From AE-B3B sp964543295 (GTDB taxonomy: Bacteria; Aerophobota; Aerophobia; Aerophobales; AE-B3A), in NCBI GenBank assembly GCA_964543295.1, contig CAZIXA010000041.1, positions 1 to 19,987 on the forward strand: a DNA stretch of 19,987 nt. The letters are read 5' to 3'. This document shows, one piece after another, positions 13,468-19,987 of this stretch. A program made the translations under genes and the position numbers. Each line of letters starts with the position of its first letter. Within the stretch, counting starts at the first letter, position 1. The notes under the pieces were generated by a model. The model did not search any database, was not told the DNA's origin, and saw nothing but the letters and a program-made list of their open reading frames with translations.

Positions 13468-15141
13468 TTATATATTCGTATTGATCGTCGCTCCTCTTTC
13501 TGCCTGTTCAGTAAGCCGTGAGTAAATGGTAAGAACCCCTCTTTTGACTTTTGGCTCTGGAGGTTTCCAATTCCTTAACCTGGTCTTAATTTCCTTCTCC
13601 GTTAAACGAACATTTAAGCTGCGGTTAGGGATATCTATGTCAATGATATCTCCATCTTTTATGATGGCAATAGGACCGCCAACCATAGCCTCGGGAGAGA
13701 TATGTCCTATAGCTGCTCCTCGGGTAAAGCCTGAAAATCTCCCATCAGTGATTAAGGCAATAGATTTATCCAGCTCCATGCCTACTAAAGCATCGGTAGA
13801 GAGCATCACTTCCCGCATTCCCGGTGCTCCCCTAGGCCCTTCATACCTTACTACTATAACATCCCCCTTTCCCACCTTTTTATTGTATATTGCGTTTAGC
13901 GCATCCTCATCACAATCAAAAACCTTCGCCGATCCTCTATGTCTAAGCATCTCCTTTTTAAAGGAAGTAGGCCTGGCTACTGCTCCGTTAGGAGCAAGAT
14001 TTCCTTTTAAAATAGCCAGTCCCCCTTCTTTGTATACAGGATTGCTTCTCTTGGCGATTACTTTCTCATTCAATATCCTCGCTCCTTGTATATTTTCTCC
14101 TAGCTTTTTTGTATTAACTGTAAGACAGTCTAGATTTAAAAAGTCTTTCAACTCTCTCATAAGAGCAGGAACCCCTCCTGCCTCGTGAAAATCTACTACT
14201 GTATAAGGACCATTGGGAATAACGGCGCAGACACAGGGTGTTCTTCTACTTAGCCGATCAAACTCATCCAGAGAAAGCTCAATGCCTAGCTCCTGGGCAA
14301 GGGTGAGTATGTGAAGTACTGCATTTGTTGATCCTCCTATAGCTAAATCCACAACTATAGCGTTAACCAGAGCCTCCTTAGTCATAATATGAGAAGGCTT
14401 TATTCTCTTTTTAACTAATTCTATTATTTGTCTACCAGACTCCTTGGCTACTCTTAGTTTACGTGCCATGACAGCGGGAACCGTCGATGAACCAGGTAAA
14501 GTCATTCCCAAAGCCTCAGATATAATCTGCATAGTATTGGCTGTACCCATAAGAGGACACGCTCCCGGGCCGGGACAGACTACATCTTCCATTTCTAATA
14601 TTTCTTTCTCTGAAATTTTTTTCGCTTCAATTCCTCCTAAAAATGCCTCATCCAGCTCTGACATAACTATATCTTTGCCCTGATATCTACCAGGAAGCAT
14701 TGGTCCCCCCGTCACTAAAATAGAGGGTATGTCCAATCGAGCTGCCGCCATTAACTCAGCTGGGATTATACTATCACAGGATGATAGAAGAACGAGCCCA
14801 CCAAACATATGTTCCATAGCTACTATCTCGATTGAACCTGCTATGATATCTCTGATAACTAACTCATATCTTAAGGCTTTATTTTCTGCTCTTACACAGG
14901 GAGAAGCGCATGTTGAGATAGTGCCAAATTCAAAAGGAGTACCACCTGCCTGCCAGACTCCCGCCTTTACCGACTCGGCAACTTTCCTCAAATGAAAGTG
15001 ACCAGGAGCAGCCTCATTCCAAGTATTAACAACTCCAATATGAGGTCTTCTAAGATCCTCGTCAGTGTAGCCATTAGCTTTATATATAGCTCTGCGTCTG
15101 GCTCCTTCTATACCTTCAAATAGCTTTTTGCCTTCCCACAT
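13468..15141 (-). CDS. IlvD/Edd-family dehydratase with atypical metal-site residues
   Basis: A full-length (557 residues) member of the dihydroxy-acid/sugar-acid dehydratase family, which removes water from 2,3-dihydroxy acids with an Fe-S cluster and Mg2+. Cys122 and Cys195 (GACPLMGTANTM at 193-204) are in the usual cluster positions, and the catalytic serine region DGRFSG (466-471) is intact. Two family marks are changed. CDKxxPG reads CDSIIPA (122-128), so the lysine that becomes carbamylated and binds Mg2+ is Ser124. The segment normally like DGIAMGHxGM is replaced around residues 75-92 by a Cys-containing stretch, with Cys78 and Cys82. A strong GGAGG precedes the start. Valine/isoleucine synthesis is unlikely; a catabolic acid is more probable. 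Confidence 0.85.
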   Translation of the reverse strand: MWEGKKLFEGIEGARRRAIYKANGYTDEDLRRPHIGVVNTWNEAAPGHFHLRKVAESVKAGVWQAGGTPFEFGTISTCASPCVRAENKALRYELVIRDIIAGSIEIVAMEHMFGGLVLLSSCDSIIPAELMAAARLDIPSILVTGGPMLPGRYQGKDIVMSELDEAFLGGIEAKKISEKEILEMEDVVCPGPGACPLMGTANTMQIISEALGMTLPGSSTVPAVMARKLRVAKESGRQIIELVKKRIKPSHIMTKEALVNAIVVDLAIGGSTNAVLHILTLAQELGIELSLDEFDRLSRRTPCVCAVIPNGPYTVVDFHEAGGVPALMRELKDFLNLDCLTVNTKKLGENIQGARILNEKVIAKRSNPVYKEGGLAILKGNLAPNGAVARPTSFKKEMLRHRGSAKVFDCDEDALNAIYNKKVGKGDVIVVRYEGPRGAPGMREVMLSTDALVGMELDKSIALITDGRFSGFTRGAAIGHISPEAMVGGPIAIIKDGDIIDIDIPNRSLNVRLTEKEIKTRLRNWKPPEPKVKRGVLTIYSRLTEQAERGATINTNI

Positions 15142-15205
15142 TAGACCCTTCCTCCTTTCCCTTTTAGCACATTTGGTTATATCTCAAGATAAATCTAACA
15201 AGGTA

Positions 15206-15946
15206 TCACATAAACCCTTCATATCTTATTTTGACAGCAGCTAAATAAACCATGTTGATGAAAGTGATGAAATCAAAAATAGGCAGATTAACAGCCTCCT
15301 GAATAGCTGCAGTAAAGGGAGGTATATCGCTGCATTCAAGGAGTATGGCTCCTATGTCTGGATTTTCTTTTACCAGTTTTGTGGCAACCTCAACTACCTC
15401 CGTCTCTAGTCTTTTCACATCCAACGTTGCTTTTTCTTGAGTAACATGGACTTTGGTGAATTCCTCTTTTTCATCCATGCCAGCTATCACTACAGGAACT
15501 GACTCATCTATACCTACATTTCTCAAGAATGGACCTTTCAGGTTTCCTGCTCCTGCAGTGAGAATACCCACTTTCTTTTTTCTTCCAATCATCCGAGAGA
15601 CTAAAGGTACCAAAAGAAGAGGAGAGGTAAAGAGAGGTACTTTTAAAGCCTTGCTAGCTTCTTCTTGGAAGATGGCAAAGAAACCACAACCAGTTGTTAT
15701 AGCTCTTACGCCTTCTTCTTCTAACTGTTTCGCTGTCTCAATAAACTTTTTCTGTCTTTTCAGCGAAGGTCCCTCCTCATCACACCACCAGTTGCTGGGT
15801 ATATCCTTAAGTACCTTAAATCTCACCGGAAAATCATAAGTTGAAGCATTACCTACATTACCGGGGATAAGAGGAGCCTTCATATCTAACATAAGTATCC
15901 CTATAGCCTCACCGTAAAACGGTCTTCCACCCTTTATTAAACCCAT
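15206..15946 (-). CDS. Aspartate/glutamate/hydantoin racemase family protein
   Basis: A 246-residue protein with the two-cysteine racemase arrangement: Cys87 in TTGCGFFA and Cys205 in LLECSDIPPF, one from each half of the pseudosymmetric fold. Both catalytic thiols are present, so cofactor-independent racemisation or a related isomerase/lyase reaction is plausible. GGAGG lies just before the start and overlaps the stop region of the aconitase X small subunit, indicating one transcript. Members near aconitase X genes are usually catabolic. The substrate cannot be read from sequence; peptidoglycan glutamate racemase (MurI) is less likely in this context. Confidence 0.8.
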   Translation of the reverse strand: MGLIKGGRPFYGEAIGILMLDMKAPLIPGNVGNASTYDFPVRFKVLKDIPSNWWCDEEGPSLKRQKKFIETAKQLEEEGVRAITTGCGFFAIFQEEASKALKVPLFTSPLLLVPLVSRMIGRKKKVGILTAGAGNLKGPFLRNVGIDESVPVVIAGMDEKEEFTKVHVTQEKATLDVKRLETEVVEVATKLVKENPDIGAILLECSDIPPFTAAIQEAVNLPIFDFITFINMVYLAAVKIRYEGFM

Positions 15947-15957
15947 AACCCTACCTC

Positions 15958-16389
15958 CTATTCTAGAGATTTCTTGACTTCTCCCTTGGCCGAGTTAACA
16001 ATGAGATAATCATCTGTTTTAAGTAAGTTAAAGGATTTTTCGGAAAGAATCATAATTGGTAGAGTCCTTCCATAAAGCTCCTCAGCCACAATGGGACCTA
16101 AAGCTAAGATCGGCTCAGTATTTAAGTTAATTATAGCCGCTGGAGCTTTTCTGCATCTTATAGCCTCCAGTAATATACCACAACCACTGCTGGATCCCTT
16201 TCCGTAAGGAAAGACAAGAATTTTGCCAGTAATGTTTTTCCCAAAGAGTTCATGACGTCTACTGATAACTATCCCTGTTTCTGGCTCTAGGTCTCCCCAA
16301 AAACTAATTGATTGGGAGGAAACAAGTGCTCTGCCTTCCCCGAAGCCTGGAATAACACCCTTACCTTTTAATATTAGTATTTCTTCCAT
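15958..16389 (-). CDS. Aconitase X swivel-domain subunit (DUF126)
   Basis: A 143-residue small subunit, the swivel domain that closes over the Fe-S active site of the large subunit. The central motif FPYGKGSSSG (60-69) is diagnostic, and its serines correspond to the catalytic serine of aconitase-family swivel domains. It overlaps the large-subunit gene by 16 bases, with GAGGAG before its ATG, so the two are made together. Split large and small subunits occur in both the bacterial cis-3-hydroxyproline dehydratase type and the archaeal phosphomevalonate dehydratase type. Confidence 0.9.
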   Translation of the reverse strand: MEEILILKGKGVIPGFGEGRALVSSQSISFWGDLEPETGIVISRRHELFGKNITGKILVFPYGKGSSSGCGILLEAIRCRKAPAAIINLNTEPILALGPIVAEELYGRTLPIMILSEKSFNLLKTDDYLIVNSAKGEVKKSLE

Positions 16390-17642
16390 GGCATCTCCTC
16401 TCTAATGACTTTTCCCGTTAAAGCTGATTTTACGCATTCCTCCGTACTCCCTATAACAACCTCTAACCCAAGGGTAGAAGGGGCATAATGGGCAAACTTA
16501 GCCGAATTGGTCATCATCACCTTAAAGCCCCACTCTTTTAGAGGAAGGTGTATTATGCAACTGTCAGTGGAAACTCTTATACCGGAAGCCTTTAATAGGC
16601 CAATTAGATTTGTTCCCTTTAACCAAGAAAAAACGGTTCGATTGGTAAAGATCCAAAATTCTAAGCCTTTATGGATTCGTCTTCCGCGAAGAAGATGAAT
16701 AACTTTCTGGAATTCACCAAAAGAATAGTGTGGACAGCCAATCGCTACCAGGTCAACTCTATCTCCTTTTGCCGTAGATAAATTCTCTCGAACTTTAGAG
16801 AGCTCATCAAAGGTAACACCTATAACATCTTCCGGCTTCTCTCCCTGAAAAGCCTCCTCATAAGTCCTGGCCTCAGGTGTCACTCTCAGAACATGAAAGA
16901 GGGCAACTGAGCCTGAAGTAGCTGCAGCAGCACCTAAACTTTTGGATTGGTCAATACTAACTTCTCTGGGAATTCCCTCTATTACTGGGATACGGTCCCT
17001 AACCATTAAACCTAAAAAATAACCAAAGACTGGATAGAACGAATCATCCCTTAATAGAGCTGATTTAACCTTCTTTACTTCAACATAAACTTTCCCCCGG
17101 CGATTCCTTGATAAGTGGAGACCAAATTCTGGTGTTCTACCTGTAATCGCCGCGCACACATCAGAAAAATCTCCATATCTTTCGGTTCTAGCCCCAATAA
17201 CCGAGTTAACAAAAGCAATAGCGTTGGATTCAGCCCAGGCTATTTGTTGGCCAAAACGAGGCACTAAACCCCATTGATAGGGAGCACAGGTCCAGGTAGG
17301 AATTGCTCCCATCTTAAGATAAGCTTTCTCCAATCTGGAGCTTTTCTCAGCAAATGGTGAGGGTATACGAAAATCCCTCCAGCGCTCTATGTCTCTTGCC
17401 GTGATATTTAAAGTAGTAGGAACTTTTACCTTAGCACCGAGACTAGCCAATTTTTCAGCGAATTCCAGTCCTGCCTCTCTCACTGTGGGATAGCAGCAAC
17501 CATCTATATGTGCCTGAGTGATTTCGATCATCTTTTTGGCGCCATATAGATCACCTAACTTTGTCAATATGCTCATAGCCATTCTCACCGCTTGCCCAGA
17601 TTTTCCCTCGAGCATTTTTTCTTCAGCTTCTGTAAGAATCAT
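16374..17642 (-). CDS. Aconitase X catalytic large subunit (DUF521)
   Basis: A 422-residue Fe-S hydro-lyase of the aconitase X family. The likely cluster cysteines are Cys119 (TWTCAPY), Cys303 (AIGCPHYS) and Cys362 (STDSCIIH). The early TTLNITARD and late NSAKFAHYAPS segments are family marks. Known reactions are dehydration of cis-3-hydroxy-L-proline to a pyrroline and dehydration of mevalonate 5-phosphate. The neighbouring racemase, the LhpBEF-like subunits and the absence of isoprenoid genes favour the amino-acid reaction, but this is inferred. The start has GGAGGT eight bases upstream; that ribosome site lies inside the last codons of a truncated DMT transporter remnant. Confidence 0.9.
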   Translation of the reverse strand: MILTEAEEKMLEGKSGQAVRMAMSILTKLGDLYGAKKMIEITQAHIDGCCYPTVREAGLEFAEKLASLGAKVKVPTTLNITARDIERWRDFRIPSPFAEKSSRLEKAYLKMGAIPTWTCAPYQWGLVPRFGQQIAWAESNAIAFVNSVIGARTERYGDFSDVCAAITGRTPEFGLHLSRNRRGKVYVEVKKVKSALLRDDSFYPVFGYFLGLMVRDRIPVIEGIPREVSIDQSKSLGAAAATSGSVALFHVLRVTPEARTYEEAFQGEKPEDVIGVTFDELSKVRENLSTAKGDRVDLVAIGCPHYSFGEFQKVIHLLRGRRIHKGLEFWIFTNRTVFSWLKGTNLIGLLKASGIRVSTDSCIIHLPLKEWGFKVMMTNSAKFAHYAPSTLGLEVVIGSTEECVKSALTGKVIREEMPWKKY

Positions 17643-17645
17643 TCC

Positions 17646-17855
17646 CTAGAACCTCCAGAAATCTTGGCCCTTAAGCCTAATGTTTCTCTCCACGAGAAGA
17701 AGGATTATAAATAGCAAAATAAAGCCAAAGAAATTTTTCAAGAAAGCATAGTTTACAGGGTTGATTTCCCAGAGGAAAATCTTGGTTATTATCCAGCTAG
17801 ATCCCAAGATACTGATGGCCATAATGAGGAATATATCTGCTATATTGATTTTCAT
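17646..17855 (-). pseudogene. DMT/EamA transporter, N-terminal remnant
   Basis: From an ATG at 17855, 69 codons encode a membrane segment starting MKINIADIFLIMAISILGSS, then NPVNYAFLKNFFGF and a second hydrophobic helix. This is the usual opening of drug/metabolite transporters (EamA repeat, about 290-300 residues with ten helices). Only the first two helices survive; the frame stops at 17646, four bases before the aconitase X start. A two-helix fragment is unlikely to transport anything. Its retained role may only be to carry the downstream gene's ribosome site. Confidence 0.7.
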
Positions 17856-17900
17856 TTTTATCGTTTTCCTCAAGCTATAGAATAAGCTATTATTATGACG

Positions 17901-18066
17901 CGATCTCCGCAGAGTTTTTATAATTACTTTTCCATCTTTTCTAGCTACCGCCACTAATCTTTCTCGGCGTGAAGTTTTTTCTTTACCAAACAACAGAGAC
18001 AAAGACTTTCTTACCGGACCTCCAGATATACCCAATCGCTCAAGTGCTGTCTTTCGGATAGCAATG
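17901..18066 (-). pseudogene. Possible DapA-family C-terminal remnant
   Basis: In a frame different from that of the transporter upstream, about 55 codons read ALERLGISGGPVRKSLSLLF followed by a charged helix. The pattern G-x-GGPVR-x-x-L is typical of the C-terminal end of dihydrodipicolinate synthase/N-acetylneuraminate lyase family proteins. The barrel and Schiff-base lysine are missing. If the call is right, it would fit a pathway in which a pyrroline-hydroxycarboxylate deaminase of this family acts, as in hydroxyproline breakdown. The match is short and this is only a tentative assignment. Confidence 0.4.
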
Positions 18067-19254
18067 CGATTTAACAATGCTATGTTTATAACGAAAGTAT
18101 GACAAAACACTCGCAAACCCAACGCACAACAAGGGAATTACAAACACACCCTTAGTAAGACCTATTGCTTGAGAGATAGGACCAATCAACCATGGAAAAA
18201 ACATGGAGCCCAAAAATCCACCAGCAGTTAGAATTCCCATCACAAACCCAATAGAGTTCGGAAAAACATTTCCCCCTAAGGCAAGCAGACCCGGATAAGC
18301 ATATGAAAAAAGTAATCCCGAACAAGCTATAAACAATAATATTAAAGTCCTTTCTTCGCTTAGGAAACTAAGCGCAATGGATAGAGCTCCTCCAGCTGCG
18401 CCTATAATTAAAGAATGGGACAGATCGGCTTTATAGAAAAAACGGCTAAAAAGCCACCTTCCCCCAATCATAGCGAGCCAAAAAATGGATATATTGTAGC
18501 TTGCTATGGCAGTGGATACATCCCTTGCTTTCGCTAGAAATACTGGTGTCCATGAAGCAAAGGAACTTTCAATCCCTACATAAAGGAATATGGCAAAAAC
18601 GATCGGCCAGAAAAGTCTCCAACTTACCGGCTTATTTAGTCGAGAGCTATCAAAAGTTTCCAGTGTTCTAGAAAAAGTAGCACCTTTATAAAGTTTTTTA
18701 TTCCAGAAAAATATGGACAAAGGAAGGTTGAGCAACCCCATTAAAAAACAGACTAAATACCATTTTTCGCTATAGGTAAGAATAATACCAACTAACAGTG
18801 GACCAGCGAGACATCCTAAGCTAACAAACATATGCAATATATTTAAGTATTTTGCTCTCGTTCGTCCAAAGATCTCAGAAAATAACGAATCAAGGCTGGT
18901 GTGTAATAATCCTGCACTAAATCCGACAAAAAATAATAGAATAAGTAAGAATACTAAGCTAGTGTGTAATAAAGCAATGCCTACCAAACTTAATAATAAA
19001 AATAAAGAGGAAAATGTTAATAGTAGACGAGCTCTGTAAACCCGCCAGAAGAAAGCCAGCGCAAAAGTTGCTACGAGAAATCCCATCATATTAAATACCA
19101 CGGGAAATCCTACCTGAGCGAGTTTCAACTGGAAAGAATTCGAAATGGGAACCAAAAGAGGACCCAGAAAACTAATCACAACACCTGCATTAAGCATTCC
19201 CCAATAAGAAACGATGGTTAACTGCCAATTATCTGAACTGAAGTTTTTTGACAT
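18040..19254 (-). CDS. Major facilitator superfamily transporter
   Basis: A 404-residue integral membrane protein with about twelve hydrophobic helices in two halves, separated by a hydrophilic loop (about 185-215). The loop between helices 2 and 3 carries the short basic segment FWRVYRARLL in place of the classic MFS motif. No binding-protein or kinase genes adjoin, so it is a secondary carrier, probably bringing the cluster's substrate into the cell; the substrate is unknown. Its 3' end overlaps a remnant in another frame, but the twelfth helix and a short tail (YFRYKHSIVKSH) look complete. AAAGGAAGA lies rather far (about 13 bases) before the ATG. Confidence 0.87.
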   Translation of the reverse strand: MSKNFSSDNWQLTIVSYWGMLNAGVVISFLGPLLVPISNSFQLKLAQVGFPVVFNMMGFLVATFALAFFWRVYRARLLLTFSSLFLLLSLVGIALLHTSLVFLLILLFFVGFSAGLLHTSLDSLFSEIFGRTRAKYLNILHMFVSLGCLAGPLLVGIILTYSEKWYLVCFLMGLLNLPLSIFFWNKKLYKGATFSRTLETFDSSRLNKPVSWRLFWPIVFAIFLYVGIESSFASWTPVFLAKARDVSTAIASYNISIFWLAMIGGRWLFSRFFYKADLSHSLIIGAAGGALSIALSFLSEERTLILLFIACSGLLFSYAYPGLLALGGNVFPNSIGFVMGILTAGGFLGSMFFPWLIGPISQAIGLTKGVFVIPLLCVGFASVLSYFRYKHSIVKSHCYPKDST

Positions 19255-19370
19255 GTTTAAAACATCTTCCTTTTATGAACTCTATGCAAAACTTGGCAAA
19301 CTTTCCTTCTTCTTTCTGCCGGACTAACTTCTTTTACCCTTGTGTCTACAATCCCTTCGTGTTATAGTTT

Positions 19371-19931
19371 CTATAGTGTCTTAGCCTCTAAAATCTCAGA
19401 AATTGCTGCATACCGCTTACCACCCAAATAGTGAAGAGTCCTAGCTTCATTTTTTTCAAAATGCCACGATACATCAAAGAGATCATCATTTACGGAAGCA
19501 GCAAGTACCTCCGCTACGAAAAGGGCATGATCACCCACATCTATATTCTGGATTACCTTGCACTCTAAGTGACCTATACACTCTTCTATTAGAGGTGTTT
19601 TTAATGCTTGAGCTTTCACGGGGGTAAGAGAAAGCTTTTCAATTTTATCTATATCGCGACCAGAAGTCGTACCGCAAAAATGTAATTTATTAAGGAGGCA
19701 TATTTTTGGAGTATTAACAGTAAATTCCCCCATATTTTTTATAAGCTCATGGGAGATGTTTTTGGGATTAACCGCGATAGCGACAAGGGGTAGTTTTGTA
19801 CTACAGGGAGTAATCCAGCTTACTGCAAAAAGATTTAATCTAGACTTCGCCTCATCTCTGACCCCGATGAGTACATTAGGACCATGAAAAATCATTTCTA
19901 AACCTTTTGAAAGTTCAATTTCTCTCTTCAT
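19371..19931 (-). CDS. Flavin reductase-like (DIM6/NTAB) domain protein
   Basis: A 186-residue FMN-binding split-barrel protein. Family marks are SWITPCSTKLPLVAIAVNP (about 39-57), a FTVNTP segment, GTTSGRDIDK (about 87-96), GHLECKV, DHALFVAEV and the C-terminal HYLGGKRYA. In anaerobes such proteins bind FMN tightly and often act as flavoredoxins or flavin:NAD(P)H reductases rather than feeding monooxygenases. It is the first gene of the minus-strand cluster in this window, 116 bases before the transporter. No normal ribosome site precedes the first ATG; a TATAAT overlaps it, so the true start may be the internal ATG at 19895 or the gene may be leaderless. Confidence 0.82.
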   Translation of the reverse strand: MKREIELSKGLEMIFHGPNVLIGVRDEAKSRLNLFAVSWITPCSTKLPLVAIAVNPKNISHELIKNMGEFTVNTPKICLLNKLHFCGTTSGRDIDKIEKLSLTPVKAQALKTPLIEECIGHLECKVIQNIDVGDHALFVAEVLAASVNDDLFDVSWHFEKNEARTLHYLGGKRYAAISEILEAKTL

Positions 19932-19987
19932 TATAGGTGGTATACTAATAAGTGTGTAAATTCTTGAAAGCTTGACCCATAAAGAAA

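Noticed and set aside
13526..14188. Long plus-strand open frame of 220 codons opposite the dehydratase gene
   Set aside because: It is the antisense of a well-conserved enzyme; the translation is Ser/Pro-rich and low in familiar motifs.
15453..15839. Plus-strand open frame of 128 codons opposite the racemase gene
   Set aside because: Antisense shadow of a gene with both catalytic cysteines and a strong ribosome site.
19253..19265. 13-base palindrome over the MFS transporter start
   Set aside because: It is AT-rich and short; such sites are expected by chance in this composition.
1..19987. tRNA, rRNA or CRISPR features
   Set aside because: No cloverleaf-like pattern, conserved rRNA stretch or regularly spaced direct repeats were seen in reading the intergenic regions.

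Overview
The window looks like part of the chromosome of an anaerobic bacterium of uncertain phylum. The bacterial reading rests on purine-rich Shine-Dalgarno sequences before many starts, sigma70-like promoter boxes and bacterial gene families. The anaerobic reading rests on a reversible NAD(P)-linked [NiFe] hydrogenase, an iron-sulfur flavoprotein, a rubredoxin/flavodiiron remnant and several Fe-S enzymes. I saw no rRNA, tRNA, CRISPR array or intact transposase.

Region 1 (1-5501). A compact minus-strand operon, hydB-hydG-hydD-hydA, encodes a group 3b-type [NiFe] hydrogenase (sulfhydrogenase). A two-GAF-domain protein follows as the last gene. A 53/54-base imperfect inverted repeat lies at both ends of this block (1-53 and 5448-5501).

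Region 2 (5226-9002). The intergenic region 5226-5682 is dense in hairpins. It leads into a plus-strand Isf-like flavoprotein, and then a scar in which a rubredoxin head is joined out of frame to an FprA-type flavodoxin fragment. Next come a second hairpin cluster, an exported molybdopterin-domain protein coupled to a small unknown gene, a divergently transcribed membrane-anchored helical protein, and a left-handed beta-helix acyltransferase-like protein.

Region 3 (9132-19931). About 11 kb is all on the minus strand and looks like a catabolic cluster in partial decay. Intact genes, in transcription order, are a flavin reductase-like protein, an MFS transporter, the two aconitase X subunits, an Asp/Glu-racemase-family protein, an IlvD/Edd-family dehydratase with altered metal-site residues, a [2Fe-2S] subunit and an iron-type alcohol dehydrogenase. 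Damaged genes between them are a DapA-family-like tail, a DMT transporter head, two FAD subunits of an HcnABC/LhpBEF-like amine or imino-acid dehydrogenase, and a frameshifted SDR dehydrogenase.

The families in region 3 (aconitase X, HcnABC/LhpBEF-like dehydrogenase, possible DapA-family member, racemase, dehydratase) together suggest breakdown of a hydroxylated imino or amino acid such as a hydroxyproline isomer. That substrate is an inference. The number of truncations and frameshifts means either real gene decay or assembly error, which read mapping would separate.
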